Assembly (NCBI GenBank): GCA_014239005.1
Contig: JABAAA010000022.1
Location: 1-12,884 of the forward strand
Reading direction: 5' to 3'
From: Alphaproteobacteria bacterium
Lineage (GTDB): Bacteria > Pseudomonadota > Alphaproteobacteria > JABAAW01
DNA length: 12,884 bases
Below are positions 12,409 to 12,884 of the stretch, piece after piece. The position numbers were made by a program, and so were the translations under genes. The number at the start of each line of letters is the position of its first letter. Positions within the stretch are counted from its first letter, which is position 1. The notes below the pieces were generated by a model. The model worked only from the letters and a program-made list of their open reading frames with translations. It was not told the DNA's origin and did not search any database.

Positions 12409-12607
12409 TTTTGAAGCGGATTTTCGTCGTGTACCACGAGAACGACTTTCGGAGCTTCACTACTTTAACTACAAGCTTATCAAAGAGACAAAAGAGGAGA
12501 TGTACTACCTGTCACCCAAAGGTGTCCGTTTTGTCGTAGACAAGAGCGACCCTTACCCCTCTGTTTGGTTTGATTACGAAGTTGATATGGGACAGCTGGC
12601 TAATTGA
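12395..12607 (+). CDS. Small unrecognised protein between hisF and hisE (second of pair)
   Basis: 70 aa, not recognised. It starts at a TTG (12395) with GGGAG 6 nt upstream and overlaps the preceding ORF by 14 nt, which suggests translational coupling. The sequence is rich in aromatic and charged residues: ELHYFNYKLIKETKEEMYYL, then SPKGVRFVVDKSDPYPSVWF and DYEVDMGQL. It looks like a compact alpha/beta domain without membrane helix. A small overlapping pair with its own promoter is a common layout of toxin-antitoxin and phage-derived genes, but nothing in the sequence proves either. The frame is open back to 12326, so a single frameshifted gene with the previous ORF cannot be excluded. The stop lies 21 nt before the hisE start. 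Confidence 0.6.
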   Translation: MFKGSFEADFRRVPRERLSELHYFNYKLIKETKEEMYYLSPKGVRFVVDKSDPYPSVWFDYEVDMGQLAN

Positions 12608-12628
12608 CAATGCCGTGTTGAGCAGGGA

Positions 12629-12884
12629 TTGACCTCCTCCTTTACCCTTGACAGCCTCTACCGTCTTGTCGCCGAGCGCGCCCAAGCTCCCGCCGACAAG
12701 AGCTCCTACACCCAAGAAAACCTCAAACAAGGCATCGAACGTCTCGCGCAAAAGCTGGGCGAAGAAGCGACCGAAACCCTGATCGCAGCCCTAAGTTGCA
12801 AACAAGGCTCAAAAGCAACGAGCGCAGCCAAACAAGCCTTGTGCGAAGAAAGCGCAGACTTGCTCTATCACCTCTGCTTGTTGT
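12629..12884 (+). CDS. hisE: Phosphoribosyl-ATP pyrophosphatase HisE (runs off right edge)
   Basis: Hydrolyses phosphoribosyl-ATP to phosphoribosyl-AMP, the second step of histidine synthesis. The first 85 residues are present: SSFTLDSLYRLVAERAQAPA, SSYTQENLKQGIERLAQKLG, EEATETLIAAL and EESADLLYHLCLL. The KLGEEATE and ESADLLYHL segments carry the metal-binding acidic residues of this all-helical MazG-like family. Between them an insert (SCKQGSKATSAAKQALC) is several residues longer than usual. No ATG or GTG is available: the frame opens after a TGA at 12605-12607, and TTG at 12629 is the likely start, with an AGGGA right in front of it, so initiation looks poor. Separation from hisF by two small ORFs is unusual for alphaproteobacteria, where hisF-hisE is normally direct. 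Confidence 0.9.
   Translation, partial: MTSSFTLDSLYRLVAERAQAPADKSSYTQENLKQGIERLAQKLGEEATETLIAALSCKQGSKATSAAKQALCEESADLLYHLCLL

Noticed and set aside
12088..12607. Naming the small ORF pair a HicAB toxin-antitoxin system
   Set aside because: The first protein only faintly recalls HicB and the second lacks the compact basic HicA signature with its catalytic His; naming it would be invention.

Overview
The window looks like chromosomal DNA of a motile alphaproteobacterium, most likely of the Rhodospirillales/Acetobacteraceae type. The grounds are the divergent block flgF-flgG-flgA-flgH / fliL-fliM-DUF6468-motE, a HisB with the 'REFF' form of its third motif (other bacteria usually have 'HFF'), and moderately high GC with long antisense shadow ORFs. 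I could not run a search, so the taxon is inference.

Layout. Minus strand, reading leftwards from about 5600: flgF, flgG, flgA and flgH (distal rod proteins and L/P-ring assembly), then rsmB (16S rRNA m5C967 methyltransferase), then the N-terminal part of an N6-adenine-type DNA methyltransferase that runs off the left edge. Plus strand, from about 5740: fliL, fliM, a DUF6468 protein and motE (stator/switch side of the motor), followed after only 29 nt by hisB, hisH, hisA and hisF. An AT-rich spacer then carries its own promoter-like sequence and two small overlapping ORFs that I do not recognise. hisE follows and runs off the right edge.

How the genes work together. The two flagellar arms diverge from a 285-bp spacer (5459-5743). 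It contains a textbook sigma-54 (-24/-12) site facing flgF, a perfect DnaA 9-mer, a short hairpin and three different short direct repeats. HisH and HisF form imidazole glycerol phosphate synthase, HisA makes its substrate, HisB dehydrates its product, and HisE acts upstream as phosphoribosyl-ATP pyrophosphohydrolase. The small ORF pair sits inside what would otherwise be hisBHAFE.

The most unusual feature is a recurring structural one. Short degenerate tandem arrays with units of 11, 12, 15, 16 or 22 bp lie in most intergenic gaps and inside two coding regions, where 12-bp units give in-frame four-residue repeats. The most striking is an 88-bp array of eight 11-bp units between rsmB and the methyltransferase, containing a perfect DnaA box and several near-boxes all on one helical face.
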